Positions 34,608 to 42,412 of a stretch of DNA of 64,000 bases are shown piece by piece. The stretch's first letter is position 1. Every line of letters starts with the position of its first letter. The notes beneath the pieces were generated by a model. It saw nothing but the letters and a program-made list of their open reading frames with translations. It was not told the DNA's origin and did not search any database. Source of the stretch: E44-bin32 sp034430595 (lineage in GTDB: Bacteria; Chloroflexota; Anaerolineae; Anaerolineales; E44-bin32); assembly GCA_034430595.1 (NCBI GenBank), contig DAOUEL010000020.1, positions 1 to 64,000 on the forward strand, read 5' to 3'. The position numbers were made by a program, and so were the translations under genes.

Positions 34608-37118
34608 ATGAAACGAAAACTGCGCGGTATGAAGCGGCAGGCGATCGCCCTCGATTTCAACCTCTACCGGACCGAGGTCCCCATTCGAGGGGTATCTGAT
34701 TCGTACTTGAGCGTGGTGGACATCTGGCCGGAAGGTGTCGAGCGGACGATGGTTTTTGTTCACGGCTACGCAGGTGTGGCCGAGACCTGGGAATACCAGA
34801 TTAACCATTTCATGCAGTTTGCTCGGGTTATCGCGCCCGATCTGCGCGGTCACGGCCAGAGCGACGCGCCCTTCACCCAGTACACGATGGACGAACTGGT
34901 CGAGGACCTCGAGACGATCAGCACCGAGCTCGAGCTTCCCGAAAAGTTTTCGCTCATCGGACATTCCTTTGGCGGCTCGATCTGCGTCGAATACGCCGCG
35001 CGGCACCCGGAGCGGCTCGATCACCTTGTACTGCTCACAACGGCTGGCGAATATCCCCTGCCGCGTGCCGCCCAGCTTCTATCACGTGTACCGACGGCTG
35101 CTTTGCGGCCGTTATGGCGTTTCCGGCCGCGCTGGAACGCCGAAGTCCACGTCATGAAACGCATGATGCTCAATAACCTGCGTAAGTGGCGTGGCTGGGA
35201 GACGATGGCCCGGATAGAAACCCCCACGCTCATCATCACCGGCGAGCGCGATCGTTACTTCCCAAAGTCTGTCTATCAACGTGTAATCGACACAATCCCG
35301 GGCGCTGAAGTCATTGATATCGGTGCCTCAAAGCATAAAGTTCAACTCGAGCGCCACGAAGCCGTCAACCGGGCGATTGAACGTTTCGTACTTGGAGGCG
35401 ATAACGGCCGCCGCAACAGCTGGCGCGACTCTTCCCTCACGCCCTCCGCGCAACCAGAGCGACCCTGGCTGCGGAGCTATGGGAAGTACACCCCCTACAC
35501 GATTCCGATCCCTCGCCATCCGCTGCACCGCTTTCTCGAAATTTCAGCCGATTGGCTGCCCAAACGAACGGCAACCGTCTTCTATGGCTCGAAGCTCACC
35601 TACCAGCAGCTCGACCGACAGGCAAACCAATTCGCACACGCACTGCACGGCCTGGGCGTCGCACCGGGCGATCGAGTGATGCTCGTGCTTCCAAACATGC
35701 CACAGCTGATCGTAGCCTATTACGCCACGCTCAAGATTGGCGGAGTAGTGGTTATGCCAAACCCGGATGCCTCGGCGGAGAGCATTCTCGAGCAGGTCCA
35801 TTCAACCAGTGCGCGCGTCCTGCTGACGCTTAGCGAGTTTGATGAACTGGCCGGACGGGTCACTGAACAAACCTCGGCCCGGGTTGTACTGACCTCGCTG
35901 CGCCGTGCGGTGTCGGCTCGCACACACCGCCAGCTGCTGGCACGCTGGAAAGCAGCTGACCTGGAACCTTCCGAGGATCTGGCCGGCGACCCACATGGAC
36001 TTCAGATGGACCGCCTCATGATGGACGCATCGTGGGAATCACCCGGGATCGAGGTCAAATCCGAGGACCAGGCTGCCATTCTTTTCACCAGCGGCACGAC
36101 CGATGAGCCGAAGGGTGTTTGCCTGTCGCACTGGAATCTTGTCGCCAACGCATTGCAGACACGACACTGGATTCCCGATCTCCACATGGGCGAGGAGACC
36201 TTCCTAGCGGTGATCCCTCTCACACACAGCTACGGCATGACCAGCGCCATGAATATCCCGATCGCCATGGCCGGTACGATCGTACTGCTCTCGGTGTTCG
36301 AACTGGATCAAGTACTCGATCAGATCAAGACTTACAAACCGACGATCTTCCCCGGGGTCCCTACGATTTACACCGCCTTGAACCAGGCGCCGAAAGTGCG
36401 GGAATACGGACTTGAGTCGATTAAAGCCTGTATCAGTGGCGCCGCCCCGCTCCCAATCGAGGTCCAGGAAAAATTCGAAAAACTGACACATGGCAGATTG
36501 GTGGAGGGTTATGGCCTGACGGAAGCCTCGCCGGTAACGCACGCCTATCCCTTTGACAGCCCCAGTAAACCCGGTTCGATGGGGATACCAATCCCGAACA
36601 CGGACGCACGAATCGTGGACCTGGTAACCGATGAGAACCTGCCGCCGGGCCAGATCGGTGAGCTGATCGTTCGTGGCCCACAGGTGATGCAGGGATACTG
36701 GCGGGGAGCAGAACTGGATCCGGGCGAATCCTCGCTCAAGGATGGATGGCTGTACACAGGCGATGTGGCCGTTATGGACACGGAAGGTTTCTTCACAATA
36801 ATCAGTCGCAAGCGCGACACGATCATGGCTGGCAGTTACAGCGTATACCCGCGTGACGTGGAAGAGGTCCTTTACGAAAACAGCAAGGTGCTGGAGGTGG
36901 CCGTCGTCGGAGTCCAGGCCGAGGATGGCGGTGAGCATGTGAAAGCATTCGTTGTCCCCCGCCCGGGTACTGATCTTTCCAAAGAGGAGCTGCTCGAGCT
37001 CTGCCGCAAACGGCTTGAGCCTTACGCGGTGCCCTGGGAAATTGAATTCCGAGGCGAGCTGCCCAAATCATTTGTGGGCAAGGTGCTGCGGCGAATGCTG
37101 GTCGAAAAATCGGAATAG
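34608..37118 (+). CDS. Alpha/beta hydrolase fused to an acyl-CoA ligase
   Basis: The 836-residue protein joins two enzymes. Residues about 30-265 form an alpha/beta hydrolase with the oxyanion region FVHGYAG, nucleophile elbow GHSFGGS, acid GERDRYFP and a histidine in SKHKVQLERHE. Residues about 300-835 form an AMP-forming acyl-CoA synthetase with P-loop ILFTSGTTDEPKG, EGYGLTEASP, the hinge aspartate in WLYTGDVA and the catalytic lysine in PKSFVGKVLRRM. Both parts look catalytically complete. A plausible role is release of a fatty or other acyl group from an ester or thioester, followed by activation to acyl-CoA in one polypeptide. The substrate is unknown. No frameshift joins the parts; the fusion is continuous. 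Confidence 0.9.
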   Translation: MKRKLRGMKRQAIALDFNLYRTEVPIRGVSDSYLSVVDIWPEGVERTMVFVHGYAGVAETWEYQINHFMQFARVIAPDLRGHGQSDAPFTQYTMDELVEDLETISTELELPEKFSLIGHSFGGSICVEYAARHPERLDHLVLLTTAGEYPLPRAAQLLSRVPTAALRPLWRFRPRWNAEVHVMKRMMLNNLRKWRGWETMARIETPTLIITGERDRYFPKSVYQRVIDTIPGAEVIDIGASKHKVQLERHEAVNRAIERFVLGGDNGRRNSWRDSSLTPSAQPERPWLRSYGKYTPYTIPIPRHPLHRFLEISADWLPKRTATVFYGSKLTYQQLDRQANQFAHALHGLGVAPGDRVMLVLPNMPQLIVAYYATLKIGGVVVMPNPDASAESILEQVHSTSARVLLTLSEFDELAGRVTEQTSARVVLTSLRRAVSARTHRQLLARWKAADLEPSEDLAGDPHGLQMDRLMMDASWESPGIEVKSEDQAAILFTSGTTDEPKGVCLSHWNLVANALQTRHWIPDLHMGEETFLAVIPLTHSYGMTSAMNIPIAMAGTIVLLSVFELDQVLDQIKTYKPTIFPGVPTIYTALNQAPKVREYGLESIKACISGAAPLPIEVQEKFEKLTHGRLVEGYGLTEASPVTHAYPFDSPSKPGSMGIPIPNTDARIVDLVTDENLPPGQIGELIVRGPQVMQGYWRGAELDPGESSLKDGWLYTGDVAVMDTEGFFTIISRKRDTIMAGSYSVYPRDVEEVLYENSKVLEVAVVGVQAEDGGEHVKAFVVPRPGTDLSKEELLELCRKRLEPYAVPWEIEFRGELPKSFVGKVLRRMLVEKSE

Positions 37119-37202
37119 AGACTGGAGCCTGGTTGCTGCAAGCGATGGACCGATTCACCTGTTTCACTTGCGCCCCGGCCGAATTACAATGGTAAGGTCC
37201 TG

Positions 37203-37928
37203 ATGCTGCGCAGATGGCTGGCAGGATCACTGCTTGGCTTGTTTCTCGTGTTCTCTGGTGCGATATTGATGCTTCAACCACGCTGGGTCTTGAAACAATT
37301 AAACGGGGCTTCCGATAAGGTGCTCTATTCCGTGGAAACAGAGCTGCCGTTGGTGGCACTTACCATCGATGATGGCCCCGACCCTGCGACAACCCCCCGC
37401 ATCCTGGATACTCTCGGCCAATATCACGCAAACGCGACCTTTTTCATCCTGGCTGAACACGTGGCGGGCAACGAATCGCTGCTGGAACGGATGATCGCTG
37501 AAGGTCATGAAATCGGAAATCATATGATCACCGACCAGCCGAGCATCCGCCTCTCGGAGTCGGATTTCGAACAGCGGCTGCTCACTGCCCGGCAGACTTT
37601 AACTCCCTATGCTGAACCCTACTGGTTCAGGCCTGGCTCGGGGTGGTACAGCCGCAACATGCTTGCCATCCTTTCCCGCTATGGATACCACACTGTCCTG
37701 GGTTCGATCTATCCCTGGGACGCCCACCTCCCCTCCTCCCGATTCGCTTCCAGCTATATTCTCCGCCGAGTGTATCCTGGGGGAGTGATTATCCTGCACG
37801 ACGTGCAGGAGCGAGGGATCCGGACTATTAATACCCTTGAAACGATCCTGCCTGAACTGCAGGCGCGCGGCTACCACATCGTCACGCTGACGGAATTGAC
37901 CCAGGCGGCAGCGGAAAGCTTAAAATAA
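37203..37928 (+). CDS. Polysaccharide deacetylase (NodB fold)
   Basis: This 241-residue protein has one N-terminal membrane anchor (SLLGLFLVFSGAILML) and a NodB domain. Motif 1 TIDDGPD is intact. Motif 2 reads GNHMITDQPSIRL, so the second zinc ligand expected in H-S/T-x-x-H is Asp rather than His. Motif 3 WFRPGSGWYS and motif 5 GGVIILHD are present. The domain de-N-acetylates or deacetylates wall or capsule glycans outside the cell. A TACAAT box (37185-37190) lies 12 bases before the start. Confidence 0.88.
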   Translation: MLRRWLAGSLLGLFLVFSGAILMLQPRWVLKQLNGASDKVLYSVETELPLVALTIDDGPDPATTPRILDTLGQYHANATFFILAEHVAGNESLLERMIAEGHEIGNHMITDQPSIRLSESDFEQRLLTARQTLTPYAEPYWFRPGSGWYSRNMLAILSRYGYHTVLGSIYPWDAHLPSSRFASSYILRRVYPGGVIILHDVQERGIRTINTLETILPELQARGYHIVTLTELTQAAAESLK

Positions 37929-37974
37929 CCGCAAATCCAAGACATACGGTTCAACTCGCAAAAGGAGAACCGAC

Positions 37975-39051
37975 ATGACCAACCCTGCGTACCGCCAGCT
38001 TGCCCACCGCCTGAACGAACTGCCGGAGGGCTTCCCGCCGACGGATGACGGCGCTGAACTGCTGCTCCTGGAAACTATATTTACGCCACAGGAAGCCGGG
38101 TTGGCGGCCGAGCTTCGCATGCAGCTTGAATCCCCCGAGATGATCGCCGTCCGGGTCGACCTGCCCGCCGATGATGTCCGCGACCTGCTGCGCGGGATGG
38201 CGAAACGAGGTTTGATCGAAGCTGGTCGGCTTGAAAACGGTCTTGGCTTTGGGTTGATGCCCTTCGTTGTCGGGATCTATGAGATGCAAGCCGGGCGGAT
38301 CGATCGGGTACTGGCTGAACGATTCGAGGCATATTACAAGCAGGCTTTCGTCAATGCAGTGCGCATTGAACCCTCCTTCCACCGTGTCCTCCCTGTCCAG
38401 GAAACGATCGGGGTCGAGATGGAAGTCCGGCCCTACGAGAGCGCGGCCGATTTGATCGACCAGGCACAGGCCTGGGGAGTCGTCGACTGCATCTGCCGCA
38501 AGCAGAAACAACTCATCGGTGAGGGCTGCGATCACCCGCTGGACGTTTGTATGGTCCTCAGCCCGACCAAAGACGCATTCGATGGCAGCTCCTCGATCCG
38601 CAGCCTGGATCGTGAGGGGGCGTTGGCGACGCTGCAGCGAGCGGCCGAGGCCGGGCTGGTTCACACCGTTAGCAACAAGCAGGAAGGCCATTGGTACATC
38701 TGCAACTGCTGCACATGTTCTTGCGGGATTCTGCGCGGCTTGCAGGAGTTTGGCCTGGCGAACGTCGTCGCCCGCTCACCGTTCGTGAATACGATTGAAG
38801 AGGCGCTCTGCGTTGGATGCGAGCTCTGCGTGGAGTGGTGCCAATTCGATGCGCTCACTCACGATGACATCGCAGCCGTCGACGCTGAACGCTGCGTCGG
38901 CTGCGGCGTGTGCATCGTGCACTGTCCCGAAGGAGCGATGGAACTCGTCCGTCGTCCGGCGGGAGACTACTCAACCCCGCCGCTGACGATCGATGAGTGG
39001 CGCGCAACCCGTGCCCACGAACGCGGCATCGATCTCGGACAGGTGCTGTGA
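37975..39051 (+). CDS. Multi-cluster 4Fe-4S protein with an N-terminal winged-helix region
   Basis: The 358 residues begin with a winged-helix-like part (about 20-90, DVRDLLRGMAKRGLIEAG). A cysteine group follows (DCICRKQKQLIGEGCDHPLDVC, here about residues 161-184, then CNCCTCSCG near 242). The end carries two ferredoxin-type 4Fe-4S motifs (CVGCELCVEWC and CVGCGVCIVHCPEG). It is soluble. It may be an electron carrier or a redox-responsive regulator; the partner is unknown. AAAGGAG precedes the ATG. It is followed six bases later by the glycerophosphodiesterase gene. Confidence 0.82.
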   Translation: MTNPAYRQLAHRLNELPEGFPPTDDGAELLLLETIFTPQEAGLAAELRMQLESPEMIAVRVDLPADDVRDLLRGMAKRGLIEAGRLENGLGFGLMPFVVGIYEMQAGRIDRVLAERFEAYYKQAFVNAVRIEPSFHRVLPVQETIGVEMEVRPYESAADLIDQAQAWGVVDCICRKQKQLIGEGCDHPLDVCMVLSPTKDAFDGSSSIRSLDREGALATLQRAAEAGLVHTVSNKQEGHWYICNCCTCSCGILRGLQEFGLANVVARSPFVNTIEEALCVGCELCVEWCQFDALTHDDIAAVDAERCVGCGVCIVHCPEGAMELVRRPAGDYSTPPLTIDEWRATRAHERGIDLGQVL

Positions 39052-39057
39052 CGCTCG

Positions 39058-39822
39058 ATGCCTGGTAACAACACCAGACTTCAGATTCCCGGCCGCGGCC
39101 GACCATACTTAATGGCGCACCGAGGCAATCGGGCTCTTCTGCCCGAAAATACGCGCTCGGCCTTTCAGCGAGCTCTTGAGGATGGAGCAGATATCCTCGA
39201 GACCGACCTGCATCTCACGCACGACAGTGTATTTGTTTGCATTCACGACGGCACGGTTGACCGGACGACGGACGGAACCGGCAAAGTCGCCTCCTTCACC
39301 CTCGACGAGCTGCGCAGGCTGAATGCAGCTGCCTCGCACCCCGAGCTGCCGCCCGAACCCATTCCCACCCTGCAAGAACTCGCTGATTGGTTGCCAGCCG
39401 AGCTCGGTCTGGCGCTGGAATTAAAATCCGATCGCTTCCTGGAAGAACGCGTGGTTGAAAACCTGATCAGCCTTCTTCATTCGGCGGGGATTCACGACCG
39501 GACGGTGATCCTGTCCTTCAGCCAGGAGCGCCTTGGCGCCGTCCAGGCGCAAGATCCAGAGCTTCCCATCGGCTGGATCACCTTGAGCAGAATCTGGCCC
39601 CTGGCCGACGTAGCGCTGCTTGGCCCTTTTTGGCCACTCTTGTTCCTCAACCCATTCTATGTCTCGCTTGCCCATCGCCGGGGCCAATTGGTAGCCCCGC
39701 TTGACCCGGCGCCAGAGCCCCGGCTGAGGTATTATCAGCTGCTTGGATGTGACGCCATCTTGAGCGACCATCCACATCTGACAGCACCTGCGCTTGAGCG
39801 TTTGCGATCGAATTGGCGTTGA
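39058..39822 (+). CDS. Glycerophosphodiester phosphodiesterase
   Basis: This 254-residue GDPD-family enzyme hydrolyses glycerophosphodiesters to glycerol-3-phosphate and an alcohol. The motifs MAHRGN, PENT, ILETDLHLTHD and CIHDGTVDRTT contain the conserved catalytic His, Glu and Asp residues. A hydrophobic part near residues 180-205 could lie at the membrane. There is no signal peptide, so the enzyme is probably cytoplasmic. It is tightly linked to the 4Fe-4S protein gene. Confidence 0.93.
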   Translation: MPGNNTRLQIPGRGRPYLMAHRGNRALLPENTRSAFQRALEDGADILETDLHLTHDSVFVCIHDGTVDRTTDGTGKVASFTLDELRRLNAAASHPELPPEPIPTLQELADWLPAELGLALELKSDRFLEERVVENLISLLHSAGIHDRTVILSFSQERLGAVQAQDPELPIGWITLSRIWPLADVALLGPFWPLLFLNPFYVSLAHRRGQLVAPLDPAPEPRLRYYQLLGCDAILSDHPHLTAPALERLRSNWR

Positions 39823-39915
39823 TCACAACCTGGTGTCGAAGGTCACTGTACTGTATGCATGTCCACTTCCATCTCAAACCATCTTCCCTTTTACAGCTGC
39901 AGCCTGGAGCAGAGT

Positions 39916-40803
39916 ATGGCGGTCGATAGTTTTAAGTATCTCCCCCGCATCATCGCAGCTTTTTACCAGTCGATCGAGGTTGCACCCCACAAATCCATCC
40001 CATGGACACCGCTCCCCGGACCTGTCGAAGACTGCGTCTTCGGGCTGGTGACCTCGGCCGGGCTATACGATAAGCAGCAAGACCCTCCTTTTGACACCGA
40101 GCGTGAGAAGAGCGAGCCGACCTGGGGGGACCCAACCTACCGGACGCTGCCGCCGGCAAACCGCCTGACGGACATCGGCGTCAGTCATCTCCACCTCAAC
40201 ACCAGCGACATCGAACGGGATGTAAACATCGTCTACCCGGTTGAACGCATGCAGGGACTAGTAAAGTCGGGAATCATCGGCGGTTTAGCGGAGGAGAACT
40301 ACTCCTTCATGGGCTTTCAGGGCTTTCCACCCGACACCTCCTCCTGGGAGACAGAATACGGGCCGGCAATCGCCAGGGCATTCCTGAACGCTGGAGTCCA
40401 GTGCGTGATTCTGACCCCGGCTTGACCGGACTGCGCGATCAACGTGCCCGTGCTGGCACGTACGCTCGAAGAAGCTGGTTTGAGCACGGTTTTAATCACG
40501 ATGATGCCGTATTGGGCGGAGAAAGTTGGCGTCCCACGCACACTGGGGGTTGAGTTTCCATTTGGACACCCGCTCGGCGCTGCTGGCGATGCCTCCCAGC
40601 AGCTGCGCGTTCTTTCACAGGCGCTCGATTTGCTGAGCCACGCCGAGCGCCCGGGTACAATCTGGTACAGCGAAGAAACCTGGCCAGAACCTGTTGAGGG
40701 AGCGATCCAGGCCTGGCAGCCGCTTGAGCCATCTCCCATCATTGCAGAACTGAAACCAAAATTCCGCGAGCTGCTGCGCGCTCGCCGTCGTAAAGCAACT
40801 TAA
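39916..40803 (+). CDS. GrdB-like selenoprotein read through an in-frame UGA
   Basis: Two adjacent open pieces (to 40425, then onward to 40803) lie in one frame, separated only by TGA at 40423-40425. Read through, they give a single 295-residue protein of the glycine/sarcosine/betaine reductase selenoprotein B family. Family features are DPPFDTEREKSEPTW, ERDVNIVYPVERM, NYSFMGFQG and, after the UGA, VPRTLGVEFPFGHPLG. The UGA is codon 170 in LTPA-U-PDC, and cysteine homologues have a CPxC at this place as I recall the family. A 7-bp hairpin follows the UGA (separate entry). GGAG lies six bases before the ATG at 39916; an ATG at 39859 is an alternative. Relatives of GrdB/PrdB act in reductive cleavage of glycine, betaine or proline, but this short stand-alone form is likely another thiol/selenol redox enzyme. 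Confidence 0.85.
40423..40461 (+). promoter_or_regulatory. UGA selenocysteine codon and SECIS-like hairpin
   Basis: After the TGA (40423-40425) a perfect 7-bp stem (ACGTGCC at 40442-40448 with GGCACGT at 40455-40461) carries a 6-nt loop CGTGCT (40449-40454). The loop starts 23 nt after the UGA and has G among its first two bases, which fits the bacterial SECIS pattern. GCG (40435-40437) and CGC (40463-40465) can extend the stem beyond an internal bulge. Confidence 0.75.
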
Positions 40804-40862
40804 GCTCGAGCGGCCAGTACCCTGACCTGCAGCTTAAGCCAACCAGAAACCGGAGTTCAACC

Positions 40863-42272
40863 ATGCGACCGTTTGAAATCACCCTGCTTGCGATTCTAGG
40901 ACTGGAAAGTCTGCGCCTGATCTGGGGCGCGCAGCTCCGACTGAAGGGCATTCCTGTTCTCCCGGCACTGGCGATTGCCGCCAGCATTCTTCAAATCATC
41001 GCTGAGGGTTATCGCTGGCAGATGCTGCCTGCCTATTTGCTGGCGATCGTCTTTTTCCTCACTGGCAGTCTTATCCCTCATTCCCCGAACCGACGGAAGC
41101 GGCGCTGGATACTCGTCGCATTGGCCATCGTGGCACTGGTCCTTGCAGCTGGCCTGCCGGTACTTCTGCCCGTCCCACAGCTCGATAACCCCGGCGGCCC
41201 GTTCGCCGTTGGCACCACCACCCTCTACCTGGACGATGAAAGCCGTTTGGATCCCTACGCACCAGAGCCCGGCCAGCCGCGCGAATTGATGCTGCAGATC
41301 TGGTATCCGGCTTCTGCCGGGACCGGGGAGGGGAAAGCCCCCTGGATGGAGTCGGCGGATATCGTCGCTCCGGCAATCGCCCGTTGGCTCGGGCTGCCGT
41401 CTTTCTTTCTTAACCATCTCACCCTGGCCGTATCCCCGGCAGTGCTCGAAGCTTCGCTCCCGACCGGCACGGATCGCTATCCGGTCGTGCTCTTCTCTCA
41501 CGGATACGGCGGATTCCGGGCGCAAAACAGCAACCAGGCGATCGAGCTTGCCAGCCATGGTTTTATCGTCGCCGCTGTGGAGCACACCTACGGTGCGGTT
41601 GTCACGGTATTTCCTGATGGGCGGGTCGCATACCACAACCCGGATACGCTTCCGGATAGCCTGGGCGAAGCGGAAAGCCTGCAGGCAACCCGCCAGCTCG
41701 GCAACCAGTGGGCGGAGGATTTGAGTTTCACGCTCGATACACTCGAGGAGCTTGACCAGGGTATGAATGGCAACCGCTTCACCGGCCGCCTGGATCTCGG
41801 ACATGTCGCCGCCATGGGCCACTCGACGGGTGGAGGTGCGGCGATCGAGTTCTGCCGGCGCGATTCTCGCTGCCAGGCCGTCCTGGGAATGGATCCCTAC
41901 ATGAAGCCGGTCTCTGAAATCACGCTGGATGGTGGCATGTCAAAGCCCGGACTCTACCTTTTCAGCGAAAGCTGGACGACCAGCAGCAACCTCGAGCTCT
42001 TTGATCGCTTCTTCGCCCATTCTCAGGGTGAAACGTGGAGAGGAAGAATCGCCGGCACCGCCCATTACGACTTTAGCGACCTTCCACTTCTCAGCCCGCT
42101 TGCGCCAGCGATCGGGCTGAAAGGCCCGATTTCCGGTCCGCGTGTCGTTCAGATCATCAACACTGTCAGCCTGACTTTCTTTGACCACGTACTGCGAAGT
42201 CAATTGTCCGGGTTCCTGGCAAGCGGGGTGAGCCCGTTCCCGGAACTGGAGCTCAAAGGCGGGACGCGCTGA
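40863..42272 (+). CDS. Membrane-anchored PAF-acetylhydrolase-like lipase
   Basis: The 469-residue protein starts with several membrane segments (about residues 5-110). An alpha/beta hydrolase resembling platelet-activating-factor acetylhydrolase or dienelactone hydrolase follows. The oxyanion part VVLFSHGYGGFRAQN, nucleophile elbow MGHSTGGGAA and a late histidine in AGTAHYDFSDLPLL are visible. Substrates are likely short acyl esters or oxidised phospholipids. It is preceded by the GrdB-like selenoprotein gene (59-base gap) on the same strand. Confidence 0.85.
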   Translation: MRPFEITLLAILGLESLRLIWGAQLRLKGIPVLPALAIAASILQIIAEGYRWQMLPAYLLAIVFFLTGSLIPHSPNRRKRRWILVALAIVALVLAAGLPVLLPVPQLDNPGGPFAVGTTTLYLDDESRLDPYAPEPGQPRELMLQIWYPASAGTGEGKAPWMESADIVAPAIARWLGLPSFFLNHLTLAVSPAVLEASLPTGTDRYPVVLFSHGYGGFRAQNSNQAIELASHGFIVAAVEHTYGAVVTVFPDGRVAYHNPDTLPDSLGEAESLQATRQLGNQWAEDLSFTLDTLEELDQGMNGNRFTGRLDLGHVAAMGHSTGGGAAIEFCRRDSRCQAVLGMDPYMKPVSEITLDGGMSKPGLYLFSESWTTSSNLELFDRFFAHSQGETWRGRIAGTAHYDFSDLPLLSPLAPAIGLKGPISGPRVVQIINTVSLTFFDHVLRSQLSGFLASGVSPFPELELKGGTR

Positions 42273-42412
42273 GTTGATGTTCAGTCAGGCACATTGGAGC
42301 ACGTCCTGGATCTGTTATTAATCGTCAGTAAGGATGTAATTTTCTGTTCCATTTCCGTCGAGGTATCATCTGCTGATATCCCTGCCACACGCCTAGCGAT
42401 CAGGATCCGGTC

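Noticed and set aside
39859..40803. Reading the GrdB-like locus as a pseudogene or as two separate genes
   Set aside because: The frame is unchanged across the TGA, the rest of the gene is undamaged, the TGA sits at the known redox position and a SECIS-like hairpin follows.
40896..41822. A 308-codon minus-strand frame opposite the PAF-acetylhydrolase-like gene
   Set aside because: Antisense shadow of a gene with clear catalytic motifs.
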